Positions 18,517-26,934 of a stretch of DNA of 64,000 nucleotides are shown piece after piece; the stretch's first letter is position 1, and each line of letters starts with the position of its first letter. A program made the translations under genes and the position numbers. The stretch covers positions 248,001-312,000 of the forward strand of contig MUGG01000218.1 in assembly GCA_002148405.1 (NCBI GenBank). Direction: 5' to 3'. The notes beneath the pieces are model-generated. The model made no database searches and was not told the origin of the DNA. It was given only the letters and a program-made list of their open reading frames with translations. The stretch comes from Alkalinema sp. CACIAM 70d. GTDB taxonomy: Bacteria; Cyanobacteriota; Cyanobacteriia; Leptolyngbyales; Leptolyngbyaceae.

Positions 18517-19179
18517 ATGTCCCGGAAAAAAACTGTTCGTTCCATGCTTCCTCTCAGCCGCGATCGGGTGTTGCAAGCTGCTTTGCAGTTGGCAGATCAG
18601 GAGGGATTGGATGCGCTGTCAATGCGGAATTTAGCACAGAAATTAGGTGTCCAGGCCATGTCGCTGTACAACCATGTGGCGAATAAAGATGACCTGATCG
18701 ACGGAATGGTTGATTTAGTTGTGGGGGAAATTGTATTACCGCAAATTACCGCAGATTGGCAGTCAGAAATGCGTAAACGAGCAATTTCAGCCCATCAAGT
18801 CTTGCTTAATCATCCCTGGGCAACATTACCCCTCGTTTCTCGTATTAACGTTGGCCCTTCTATGCTGCGCTATATCGATGCGACCCTCGGCTGTTTGCGG
18901 GAAGCTGGATTCTCCTGGGAAATGGCTGATCATGCTTGGAATGCGATCGACAGCCATGTGTATGGATTCACCTTGCAGGAATTAAATTTCCCGATCGCGG
19001 CAGAGGATTATGCAACAATGGCCCAAGCATTTCTCCCCATGATTCCAGCGGATCAGTATCCCTACATGTATGCGATCACCCAGGAAGTGATCACAAAACG
19101 CTATGACGGATTACATACCTTCGAACTTGGACTTGATTTACTGTTGGCCGGTTTAGATCAATTGCGCGATCGGACATAA
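18517..19179 (+). CDS. TetR/AcrR-family transcriptional regulator
   Basis: 220 residues from the ATG at 18517 (MSRKKTVRS). The helix-turn-helix is textbook: RVLQAALQLADQEG, then LSMRNLAQKLGVQAMSLYNH. The C-terminal part resembles the TetR_C class of ligand-binding domains (MADHAWNAIDSHVYGFTLQE). Upstream in-frame codons back to 18433 do not look coding. It is divergent from the quinone-oxidoreductase gene and almost certainly controls it through the palindromes at 18357-18403. It converges on the HypF gene with only six bases between the stops. Confidence 0.92.
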   Translation: MSRKKTVRSMLPLSRDRVLQAALQLADQEGLDALSMRNLAQKLGVQAMSLYNHVANKDDLIDGMVDLVVGEIVLPQITADWQSEMRKRAISAHQVLLNHPWATLPLVSRINVGPSMLRYIDATLGCLREAGFSWEMADHAWNAIDSHVYGFTLQELNFPIAAEDYATMAQAFLPMIPADQYPYMYAITQEVITKRYDGLHTFELGLDLLLAGLDQLRDRT

Positions 19180-19185
19180 ATCCAT

Positions 19186-21615
19186 TCATTCTATCGATTT
19201 AGCATACCTGGCCAAACGAGATAATCCAACTGCTGCTTGTCCTAAGGCAATACCGCCATCATTAGGTGGAACTTTTTGTGGCCAGTAGGTCTGAAATCTT
19301 AGTTTTCGTAAATGTTGAATAGACTGTTCCAGTAACCATTTATTTTGGAAGCACCCACCGGATAACACAATGGTTGATAAATCACTTCGCTGGGCGATTG
19401 CTAAAATGATGTCCACTAAGGTCTGGTGAAACTTAAGTGCAATAGTGGATTGAGACACCGATCGCTGTAAATCTTTCAAAACTCCCTGCACGATCGGCTG
19501 CCAATCGATCACTAAAGGTACGTCTTGCGGATTTAGCGTTTGATCGAGATGAAAGGGGTAACTAGACGGATGGCGTGCATCTTCGATCGGGCTTGCAACA
19601 CAGGCAAACTCCACCGCCATTGCCGCTTGGCCTTCAAACGTGCTGATCTGTACCAAATCAAGTAGAGAGGCCACGCCATCAAATAACCGTCCTACACTCG
19701 AGGTCAGGGGACAATTGATTGATCGCTGTAACATTTGGCTGAATACCGATCGCTCCTGTTCTGTGAACGCTTTCACAATCGGCAAATCCAGCGTATCCCC
19801 CTGTTCCCAAACAGTAGCCCCAAAGAGTTCATAGAGCAAGGCGATCGCGACTCGACGGGGTTCCCGCACGGCTTTCTCTCCACCCACTAAGCGAAAGGGC
19901 TTGAACTTTGCCAACCGTTGAAAGTCGGTCAGGGTCGTGATCATAAATTCGCCTCCCCAGAGCGTCCCATCGGCCCCGTATCCTGTTCCATCCCAGGCAA
20001 CGCCCAGAACCGGTTGACTCAGTTGATGTTCCGCCATACAGGCTGCAATATGGGCATGGTGATGTTGTACACCCAGCGGCGCGATCGTTCTATCCTGGGC
20101 ATACCGGGTGGAAAAATAATCAGGATGCAAATCACAGGCAATCTTAGGCGCATGAATCTCATAGATCTGTTGTAGTGATTCTGCTATGGCATGAAAGGTT
20201 ATGGCTGTTGCAGTATTATCCAAATCCCCTAAATGTTGACTAAGTAGAATATTTACTGGATTAGAATCATGATTGCAAGAACCTTCGGATAAGAAATCAT
20301 TTTCTAAATCACTAAAACGATCGGGAATTGTCAGCGCGATCGTAGATTTCAAATGCCCACCGACGGCAAGGACTGGCGAGTCAAGGTTGAGGGCAGGGAT
20401 GTTGATTGTAATCGGTAAAGGTGCATAGCCCCGCGCCCGTCTTAACAGCATGGCCTGTTCTGAGGACTGACCCGTTTCCCGAACAGTTAGGATCTGAACC
20501 ACGGAATCATCGACCGGACGGACAATGGGTCGATCGTGGACTAGAAAATAATCGGCGATTGAACTTAATTGGCGAACGGCCTCCCATTCATCAATACAAA
20601 TCGGTTCCCCTGAAAGATTGCCACTAGTTGCCACAACTGGGCTGCGTAACTCCGCCATTAACAAATGATGGAGCGGCGTGTAGGGCAACATAACGCCCAA
20701 ATAGGGATTATGGGGGGCAATTAAAGCCTTTTGTAGGTTTGAACATGTCCGATCGCGGGGATGGGGGAGCAGAACGATCGGGGCTGCTGGAGAGGTCAAG
20801 ATTTGGGCAGATCGATCGCTGACTTGGCAATCCTCTTGGATGGCAGCTAATGAAGGATACAGGAGGGCAAAGGGTTTGTCAGGGCGATGTTTCCGCTGCC
20901 GTAACTGGCCGATCGCGGTGGCATTATAGGCATCAACCCAGAATTGAAATCCCCCCAATCCTTTGATCGCCACAATCTTCCCTTGGCGAACAGCAGCCAC
21001 CGTTACCATAAGGGCTGCATCTCCAGTGGCCAGTGGATTTCCTTGCTGATCCCACAGGGCAAGCTGTGGCCCACAGTCGGGACAGGCGATCGGTTGGGCA
21101 TGAAATCGTCGATCCTGGGGATGGTCGTACTCTGCTCGGCAGGCATCACACAGAACGAAATCCCGCATCGTTGTATGAGGTCGATCGTAGGGCAAGCGTT
21201 GCAGAATACTATAACGTGGCCCGCAGTGGGTACAGTTGATAAAAGGATAGCGATATCGTCGATCGTTCGGGTCAAAGAGTTCCCCTAAACAAGCAGGACA
21301 GGTTGCCAAGTCTGGCAGAATTAGGGTGCTTGCAGCCTTTGCCTGACTCGATCGAATTTCAAACTGGGTATCGCCAATACAGTCCAGAATCGTTAGAGTG
21401 AGGCGTTGAATGAATCCATGGCAGGGTAAATCTTGTTGCAGGCGATCGTGAAATTCCTGCAAGCGATCGATTGTTCCTTCAACTTCAATAACAACGCCTT
21501 GGGTATCATTTTGTACCCAACCCGTTAATCCCAATGCCGTGGCCAATCGATAGACAAACGGACGAAATCCAATTCCTTGGACAATGCCACTAATATGAAT
21601 TTGTTGTCGCAGCAT
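19186..21615 (-). CDS. hypF: Carbamoyltransferase HypF, hydrogenase maturation
   Basis: 809 residues from the ATG at 21615 (a TTG six codons upstream is the alternative). HypF makes the thiocarbamate on HypE that becomes the cyanide ligands of [NiFe]-hydrogenase. Domains in order: acylphosphatase (GIVQGIGFRPFVYRLA), two Cys4 zinc fingers (CPACLGEL...CTHCGPRY and CDACRAEY...CPDCGPQ), a YrdC-like domain (about 190-380) and a Kae1-like domain with the HHHAHIAACMAEH metal motif and GGCFQN. Length and order are normal, so the enzyme looks intact. No other hyp or hydrogenase gene is in the window. Confidence 0.96.
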   Translation of the reverse strand: MLRQQIHISGIVQGIGFRPFVYRLATALGLTGWVQNDTQGVVIEVEGTIDRLQEFHDRLQQDLPCHGFIQRLTLTILDCIGDTQFEIRSSQAKAASTLILPDLATCPACLGELFDPNDRRYRYPFINCTHCGPRYSILQRLPYDRPHTTMRDFVLCDACRAEYDHPQDRRFHAQPIACPDCGPQLALWDQQGNPLATGDAALMVTVAAVRQGKIVAIKGLGGFQFWVDAYNATAIGQLRQRKHRPDKPFALLYPSLAAIQEDCQVSDRSAQILTSPAAPIVLLPHPRDRTCSNLQKALIAPHNPYLGVMLPYTPLHHLLMAELRSPVVATSGNLSGEPICIDEWEAVRQLSSIADYFLVHDRPIVRPVDDSVVQILTVRETGQSSEQAMLLRRARGYAPLPITINIPALNLDSPVLAVGGHLKSTIALTIPDRFSDLENDFLSEGSCNHDSNPVNILLSQHLGDLDNTATAITFHAIAESLQQIYEIHAPKIACDLHPDYFSTRYAQDRTIAPLGVQHHHAHIAACMAEHQLSQPVLGVAWDGTGYGADGTLWGGEFMITTLTDFQRLAKFKPFRLVGGEKAVREPRRVAIALLYELFGATVWEQGDTLDLPIVKAFTEQERSVFSQMLQRSINCPLTSSVGRLFDGVASLLDLVQISTFEGQAAMAVEFACVASPIEDARHPSSYPFHLDQTLNPQDVPLVIDWQPIVQGVLKDLQRSVSQSTIALKFHQTLVDIILAIAQRSDLSTIVLSGGCFQNKWLLEQSIQHLRKLRFQTYWPQKVPPNDGGIALGQAAVGLSRLARYAKSIE

Positions 21616-21696
21616 GGAATGCAAGCTACTCAATCGATCGACCTAACATAACCGACTTAATGGCACCGAAATATTCAACATAAAATCAGGGAAATT

Positions 21697-22191
21697 TTAG
21701 AGCATGATTCGCTGTAACGCTGGTAGGAGCTCTTTCTGAGCAAGATAGGCTTGGAGTTCAGTCGGTGTCAAATTACAGAGGTCTTTAGCCAGTTCTATAA
21801 TGTCCAACCCTTTGGGCAGCAACGGCAGAAGCGTCTCCCGGACAATACCAAGAAACTGCGGTTCTGCCACCAGAATTAACTGCTGGGCTGGGTGGTTTTG
21901 AAAGAGGGACTGTAATCGCTGGGCGATCGTTCCGACAAACCGTCGTTCGTATTCCACGCGATGTTGTTGGCGATGGTCGTCATAGCTATGGGCTTGGCCG
22001 TTGGAACCCCGGTTCCGACCCGTTTTGGAAGTAGACCACAGATCTTCTCCTGCCAATTCATGCTCACTATTGAACAAGCCGTCCTGTTCTACTAAATTAC
22101 AAGCATGGCTCAATTCGGGAATCTCACTACTTTCCAACGTCAAAAATCGTGCTTTCGAACCATTCATCACTGCAACGATAACGTGACGCAT
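21697..22191 (-). CDS. Host-attachment family protein (bacterial release-factor-like)
   Basis: 164 residues. The ATG at 22191 is preceded by AGGAGG at five-base spacing, deciding against the longer frame to 22308. It shows the family layout: an N-terminal strand IVAVMNGSKARFLTLE, a charged middle (HSYDDHRQQHRVEYERRFV), LILVAEPQFLGIVRETL, and LAKDLCNLTPTELQAYL near the end. The family was named from a plant-attachment gene in Agrobacterium and is related in fold to archaeo-eukaryotic release factors. The cellular role in cyanobacteria is unknown. It is divergent from the EF-G gene with about 165 bases between. Confidence 0.8.
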   Translation of the reverse strand: MRHVIVAVMNGSKARFLTLESSEIPELSHACNLVEQDGLFNSEHELAGEDLWSTSKTGRNRGSNGQAHSYDDHRQQHRVEYERRFVGTIAQRLQSLFQNHPAQQLILVAEPQFLGIVRETLLPLLPKGLDIIELAKDLCNLTPTELQAYLAQKELLPALQRIML

Positions 22192-22356
22192 GGTACCTCC
22201 TCTGGGGTAAGGACTTCTATCCTTAGATCGTAAGAGATCAACCGGATCGCAGTTCAAATCGCCAATAAACCTTAAACTTTGCATCTCTTTCATTAAGTTC
22301 GACAACAATATATTTAATACGAGTAAAGTACGCTATCGTTTTTTAGGCAAAAGTTC

Positions 22357-24399
22357 ATGATTGATCAAAACGATATCCGTAACATCGGAATTGCAGCCCA
22401 TATCGATGCGGGTAAAACGACACTCTCTGAACGAATTTTATTCTATACGGGCAAAATTCATTGTATCCATGAAGTGGGCCAAGAAAACGGAGGAGCCACC
22501 ATGGATTACATGGAATTGGAGCGGGAAAAGGGAATTACGATTACTTCCGCTGCGGTAACTTGTTTTTGGCAAGGTAGTCAAATTAATCTAATTGATACAC
22601 CAGGTCATGTAGATTTTACGATCGAAGTGGAGCGATCACTGCGAGTCTTGGATGGTGCTGTGATGGTGCTGTGTGGGGTGGCAGGGGTGCAATCTCAAAC
22701 CCTCACGATCGATCGCCAAATGAAACGTTACCAAATTCCTCGCATTGCTTTTATTAACAAGCTCGATCGCGTAGGAGCTAATCCCGATCGGGTCGTGCAA
22801 GCACTGGCGGAAAAACTGCATCTTAAGCCAATCGTATTACAGCTGCCGATCGGTCGCGAAGCTGATTTTATCGGCTTAATTGATTTAATTAGTTTCACGG
22901 CCCATTATTACGAAGGAGAACAGGGGGAACATTGGCTACAGCAGCCTATTCCTGAAGCATTGCAACCTGCCGCCCAACGAGCCCGTGATCAACTTCTCGA
23001 TCAAATTTCTATTCATTCTGAAGCTATGATGGAGCGTTTACTGAACGGTGAAACGATTCCCCAGGACATGATTTGGGCAGCGATTCGGCAAGGGACTTTG
23101 AGTCGAGAATTTATTCCTGTTTTGATGGGGTCGGCCTTTAAAAATAAGGGAGTTCAGAATCTCCTAGAGGCGATCGTGCGGTATTTGCCCTCTCCCGGCG
23201 ATCGATCGGCTATTCCCGCCACCCATACAGAAACAGGCCAAGCCGTGATGCTCCACCCCAATCCAACGGATGCTGCGGTTGGTCTAGCCTTTAAGTTAAT
23301 TGACGATGAATTTGGCCAACTCACCTACACTCGTCTGTATTCCGGCACCCTTCATCCCGGCGATCGACTGCATAACAGCCGCACTCAAAAAATGGTGCGC
23401 ATCCATCGCCTAGTTCGCATTGAGGTGGAGAAACGGCAGGAATTGGAGCAGGCGATCGCGGGAGAAATTGTGGGGCTAGTGGGCGTGGATTGCGCCTCCG
23501 GGGATACCCTTTGTTCTAAGGGGACTCAGGTTGCGCTAGAGGGAATGGTGGTGCCAAAACCAGTGATGACGATCGCGATTTCGCCCCAAAATCAACCAGA
23601 TTTAGAACGCATGGAAAAGGCGCTTCAGCACTTTGTGCGGGAAGATCCGACGTTGCAGGTTGCCATCGATCCAGAATCTAAGAAAACACTCATTTCCGGG
23701 ATGGGAGAGTTGCATTTGGAAATTTATCTAGAACGGATGAAACGGGAGTACAACGCATGGGTTTACGTGGGCAAACCCGCCGTGGCCTACCGCGAAACCA
23801 TTACCCAATCTGCCAAATTTAACTACACCCTCAACAAGCAAGCCCCTGGCCACAATCAATATGCCCAAGTGATCGGACACATTGAACCTTGTATGGGGGA
23901 ATTCGAGGTAATGAATCAAACCACCTCAGAAAGAATTCCCAAAAAATACTGGTCCGCCTGTGAGCAGGGTTTTCGGGATGCCATCAAAACTGGATGGCTT
24001 AAAGGCTATCCCATCACTGGAATCAAGGTTGTGCTGGAAGGCGGCTCCTTTAACCCGATCGAATCCTCGGAAATGGCCTTTCGGTTTGCCGCTTACCAAG
24101 GATTTGAACAGGCATTTGCGCAAGCTCATCCGAAGGTTATCGAACCGATCATGCATCTGGAAGTTGAAACTCCCAGTGAATTTGTGGGACGCATCCAAAG
24201 TAAGTTACTCAGCCGCAGAGCATTACTCCTCGGTTCAGAGGTTCGAGATGACATTGTTATGATTTCAGCAGAAGTACCACTGGCGGAAATGTTTGGCTAC
24301 TCGACGGAATTACGATCGTTGTCCCATGGTATGGCAACTTTCACAATGGAATTCTTAACCTATGCGGAACTTCCTGAGAGTTTGCTAACTGAAATTTAA
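22357..24399 (+). CDS. Elongation factor G paralogue, EFG1-like switch region
   Basis: 680 residues with all five EF-G domains. GTPase motifs: G1 AHIDAGKTT, G3 DTPGHVDFT, G4 NKLDRVGAN. The switch-I region reads HEVGQENGGATMDYMELEREKGITITSAA, two residues longer than in canonical bacterial EF-G and closer to mitochondrial EFG1 or spdEFG1 types. Domain IV carries the GYPITGIKVVLEGGSFN stretch. There is no tufA, rpsL or rpsG around it, so it is probably an extra translocase gene and not the str-operon fusA (inference). The protein ends 16 bases before an IS982 element, whose insertion did not damage it. Confidence 0.9.
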   Translation: MIDQNDIRNIGIAAHIDAGKTTLSERILFYTGKIHCIHEVGQENGGATMDYMELEREKGITITSAAVTCFWQGSQINLIDTPGHVDFTIEVERSLRVLDGAVMVLCGVAGVQSQTLTIDRQMKRYQIPRIAFINKLDRVGANPDRVVQALAEKLHLKPIVLQLPIGREADFIGLIDLISFTAHYYEGEQGEHWLQQPIPEALQPAAQRARDQLLDQISIHSEAMMERLLNGETIPQDMIWAAIRQGTLSREFIPVLMGSAFKNKGVQNLLEAIVRYLPSPGDRSAIPATHTETGQAVMLHPNPTDAAVGLAFKLIDDEFGQLTYTRLYSGTLHPGDRLHNSRTQKMVRIHRLVRIEVEKRQELEQAIAGEIVGLVGVDCASGDTLCSKGTQVALEGMVVPKPVMTIAISPQNQPDLERMEKALQHFVREDPTLQVAIDPESKKTLISGMGELHLEIYLERMKREYNAWVYVGKPAVAYRETITQSAKFNYTLNKQAPGHNQYAQVIGHIEPCMGEFEVMNQTTSERIPKKYWSACEQGFRDAIKTGWLKGYPITGIKVVLEGGSFNPIESSEMAFRFAAYQGFEQAFAQAHPKVIEPIMHLEVETPSEFVGRIQSKLLSRRALLLGSEVRDDIVMISAEVPLAEMFGYSTELRSLSHGMATFTMEFLTYAELPESLLTEI

Positions 24400-24414
24400 G
24401 AATCATAAGGGCTA

Positions 24415-25380
24415 AACGTCAGTTCGGGTTAAGCCGCAGGCTGTAAAGCCCAGTCAATCTGGAGAGCAGGCTTTTTGGGCTGGTGAGAATAGGCGATCAA
24501 CCCACAAATCACGTTGACGAAACAATTGACAGGACTGCGATGGCGAGAATGCTCGATTTGAGAGATATTCTTAAGCTGGTCAATAATGGTCTCGATAATC
24601 GATCGCTTGCGAGACAATAACTTGTCATTGAGCCGCATCAAGCGATTTTTCATATTCCGGCGAGGTTTGGCAAAGAATTCAATGCCATAGCTCGCTAGTC
24701 AGTCTGCCGCTAGCTTCTGAGAGACATAGCCCCGGTCAGCAAAGACTTTACCAAAGAGTCCTTGCAACAAAGCTCGCACGGGTTTGCGGTCATCCGTATT
24801 GCCAGGGGTCAGTTGAATATTGAGCAACTCACCCAATTCATTGACCACCAAATGCAGTTTGCAGCCAAAGAACCAATCCACCGATGTCTTTCCCCGAGCG
24901 GCCAAGTCGGCAAAGACCCGATGCTGGCCAATCCGACGATTGTGGCAGACTTTGAGGCTGGTGGCATCTACGAAACTGATGCCTGTGCAAGCGCCAAAAC
25001 AGTGTTTCAGGTAGGCACACAGGGGGAGCAAAGCCGAGGGCATCCATTCGACAAAGCGTCCATAACTGACCAAACCAGGAAAGGCTTTGCCCCAATCCGC
25101 CTGAACTTTATCGGTGTAGTAGGCTTTAAAGTTACGGTAGCTCGATTGATGGAAGGCAATCAGAATCGTCATGATTTCGCTGAGTGCCAAGCTGCGCTCG
25201 CGTTGACGGCAACCCAGCCCATGGCTCAGCAGTTGCTGGTGCCACTGGGGCTCAAAGCTTTGGCAAAAGTCATCAACGTGGCAAAACAAGTCTTCTACAC
25301 TCAACATAGGACGAGTAAAGCTATGTATGACAACACTTTTAGCTTATCAACTCGTCCTTTTCTTATCCCGAACTGACGTT
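24415..25380 (-). mobile_element. IS982-family insertion sequence, inactivated
   Basis: The ends are AACGTCAGTTCGGGTTAAG at 24415-24433 and its complement CTTATCCCGAACTGACGTT at 25362-25380, matching at 18 of 19 positions. The single transposase gene inside carries an in-frame stop. I saw no clear target-site duplication in the immediate flanks. Confidence 0.88.
24429..25307 (-). pseudogene. IS982-family transposase interrupted by a nonsense codon
   Basis: The frame opens at 25307 with MLSVEDLFCHVDDFCQSF, standard for IS982, and includes LALSEIMTILIAFHQS, the first catalytic Asp in ISFVDATSLKVC and the second in VFADRGYVSQKL. A TGA at 24699-24701 stops it after residue 202. Directly beyond, in the same frame, the family sequence resumes (LASYGIEFFAKPRRNMKNR, SIIETIIDQLK with the final Glu) down to a stop at 24429. 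So one point mutation separates this from a full-length DDE transposase. Confidence 0.92.
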
Positions 25381-25453
25381 AGTTACATTGTCCGGTCTTT
25401 GGGGTACACCTCAGCCACGGTATCACGAGCCAGGAAGCAATTTACTCTCACTA

Positions 25454-25467
25454 GAACCGCGCGGTTC
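25454..25467. other. Perfect 14-base palindrome after the ATPase gene
   Basis: GAACCGCGCGGTTC lies four bases beyond the stop of the minus-strand AAA+ gene that ends the eCIS operon. It could be a transcript-end hairpin, but there is no loop and no T-run on the minus strand, so a protein-binding site is equally possible. Confidence 0.4.
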
Positions 25468-25471
25468 CACT

Positions 25472-26839
25472 TCACTCCATCCGATTTTCTTTTGCGTACT
25501 CCCGTCGGATGCCTTCTACGAAGGCTGCTTGCCGTAGCACGTTCTCGCCCTGGCTAATTGCCTGTAGACACACAAAGCGAATCACGTTCATGATCATCGC
25601 GCCACTGAGTTCATAGCGGGAAGCCAGGTGTCCTAAATCAACGGCGGGTTCCAAAGTAACAGTATCCGGTAAGCCTTTTTGCCAAATTAAGCGGCGTTCT
25701 CCCTGACGGGGCATGGGAAAATGAATGATCTGCTCAAAGCGACGCGAGAAGGCTTCATCTACATTGCTGGCTAGATTAGAGGCCAGAATGACTAACCCGT
25801 CGAAGGTTTCCACACGCTGTAAAAGAAAGGACACTTCCTGGTTGGCATAGCGATCGTGGGAATCCCGCACCTGGGTGCGTTTGCCAAATAGGGAATCAGC
25901 TTCATCGAAGAACAAAATCCAGTCCTTGTGCTCAGCTTTATCAAACAGAGCAGCCAAGTTTTTTTCGGTTTCACCAATGTATTTTGAGATCACCATAGAC
26001 AAATCTACTTTATAGACTTCCCGTCCGGTGGCTTTGCCGAGGAGTGTGGCGGTGAGGGTTTTCCCAGTACCCGGTGGTCCATAGAACAGAGCACGACAAC
26101 CGGGGCGTAGTTTTTTACGCATGTTCCACTGATTCATGAGCACGTGTTCGTGGCGAACCCAATTCTCTAATTCTTTGATCTGGGCAAGGGTGAGAGCAGG
26201 TAAAACTAGGTCATCCCAATTCATAGCGGTTTCTAGCCGCTGTGCCGGGAACCGGAAACTCATGCGGGGCGGGCGAACCTTGCCAGTCAGAAAGCGCTCG
26301 GCATATTCTGAGTCGATGACGAGTCGGCCACTCATGGGTGGCTCGCCCTCAGGAGCCTCTTCGAGCGCGATGATGCCTTGTTGTACCAAGGGGTGATCGC
26401 CCCAGAGCTGGGCTTGCCAGTGCAGGCGGGTTTGGAGGTCATCACCGGCGAGCAGGAAGAGAGCCGTGTCACCAGTGGGTAAAAAACCCCGATGCTGGCG
26501 ACCCCGGATACCGCCCAATTCGGGATACTCGCCAGCTTCCGGCAAGGCATTTTGAATCAGGCGATCGAAGAAGTTAGGCTGGAACCAGGGGACTAAGGCT
26601 AAGAGCAACAGAAGTTGGGAATCTAAGTCCAGGTTATGGTCACAAATAAACTGGCTGTAGGAATCATCTCTTGTACAGGGAGGGAAAAGCGGTATTTCCT
26701 GCGGTGGTGAAACCTGGTTTAGAGCGGCGAAGGAATGCCTTAATCGCTGAATGAAAGCAATCTCTAAAACCGTTAATGATTGAGTTAAATAGTCCAATTG
26801 TGCTGAAGTGACTGCTGAGATCTGGCTAATTGTGACCAT
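25472..26839 (-). CDS. AAA+ ATPase of the eCIS operon (Afp15-like)
   Basis: 455 residues from the ATG at 26839, which has a GAGGT upstream; an in-frame start at 26896 is less likely. The N-terminal 220 residues form the variable domain. The AAA+ core follows, with Walker A GPPGTGKTL (about 254-261), Walker B ILFFDEADSLFGKR (about 308), the DSHDRYANQEVSFLLQRVE stretch, sensor-1 LASNL, and arginine-finger residues AFSRRFEQ. In Afp the corresponding protein is needed for stable particle assembly. Here it is the last gene of the operon, 96 bases after the cargo gene. It is paralogous to the partial ATPase at 2-511. Confidence 0.93.
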   Translation of the reverse strand: MVTISQISAVTSAQLDYLTQSLTVLEIAFIQRLRHSFAALNQVSPPQEIPLFPPCTRDDSYSQFICDHNLDLDSQLLLLLALVPWFQPNFFDRLIQNALPEAGEYPELGGIRGRQHRGFLPTGDTALFLLAGDDLQTRLHWQAQLWGDHPLVQQGIIALEEAPEGEPPMSGRLVIDSEYAERFLTGKVRPPRMSFRFPAQRLETAMNWDDLVLPALTLAQIKELENWVRHEHVLMNQWNMRKKLRPGCRALFYGPPGTGKTLTATLLGKATGREVYKVDLSMVISKYIGETEKNLAALFDKAEHKDWILFFDEADSLFGKRTQVRDSHDRYANQEVSFLLQRVETFDGLVILASNLASNVDEAFSRRFEQIIHFPMPRQGERRLIWQKGLPDTVTLEPAVDLGHLASRYELSGAMIMNVIRFVCLQAISQGENVLRQAAFVEGIRREYAKENRME

Positions 26840-26934
26840 GGTGTGACCTCTGATACAGGGTCTTTGCTTTAACAATAGAAAAGAGGCGTTAGACAAGCAA
26901 TGTAGCTAAGCTCAAGGCTTTTCCTTCCTGGGTA

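Noticed and set aside
24762..25376. 204-codon plus-strand frame across the IS982 element
   Set aside because: Antisense to a recognisable IS982 transposase.
24405..25390. Target-site duplication of the IS982 copy
   Set aside because: No matching 5-9-base direct repeat is visible in the immediate flanks.
25454..25467. Rho-independent terminator for the eCIS operon
   Set aside because: The palindrome has no loop and no T-run follows on the minus strand; listed only as a palindrome.
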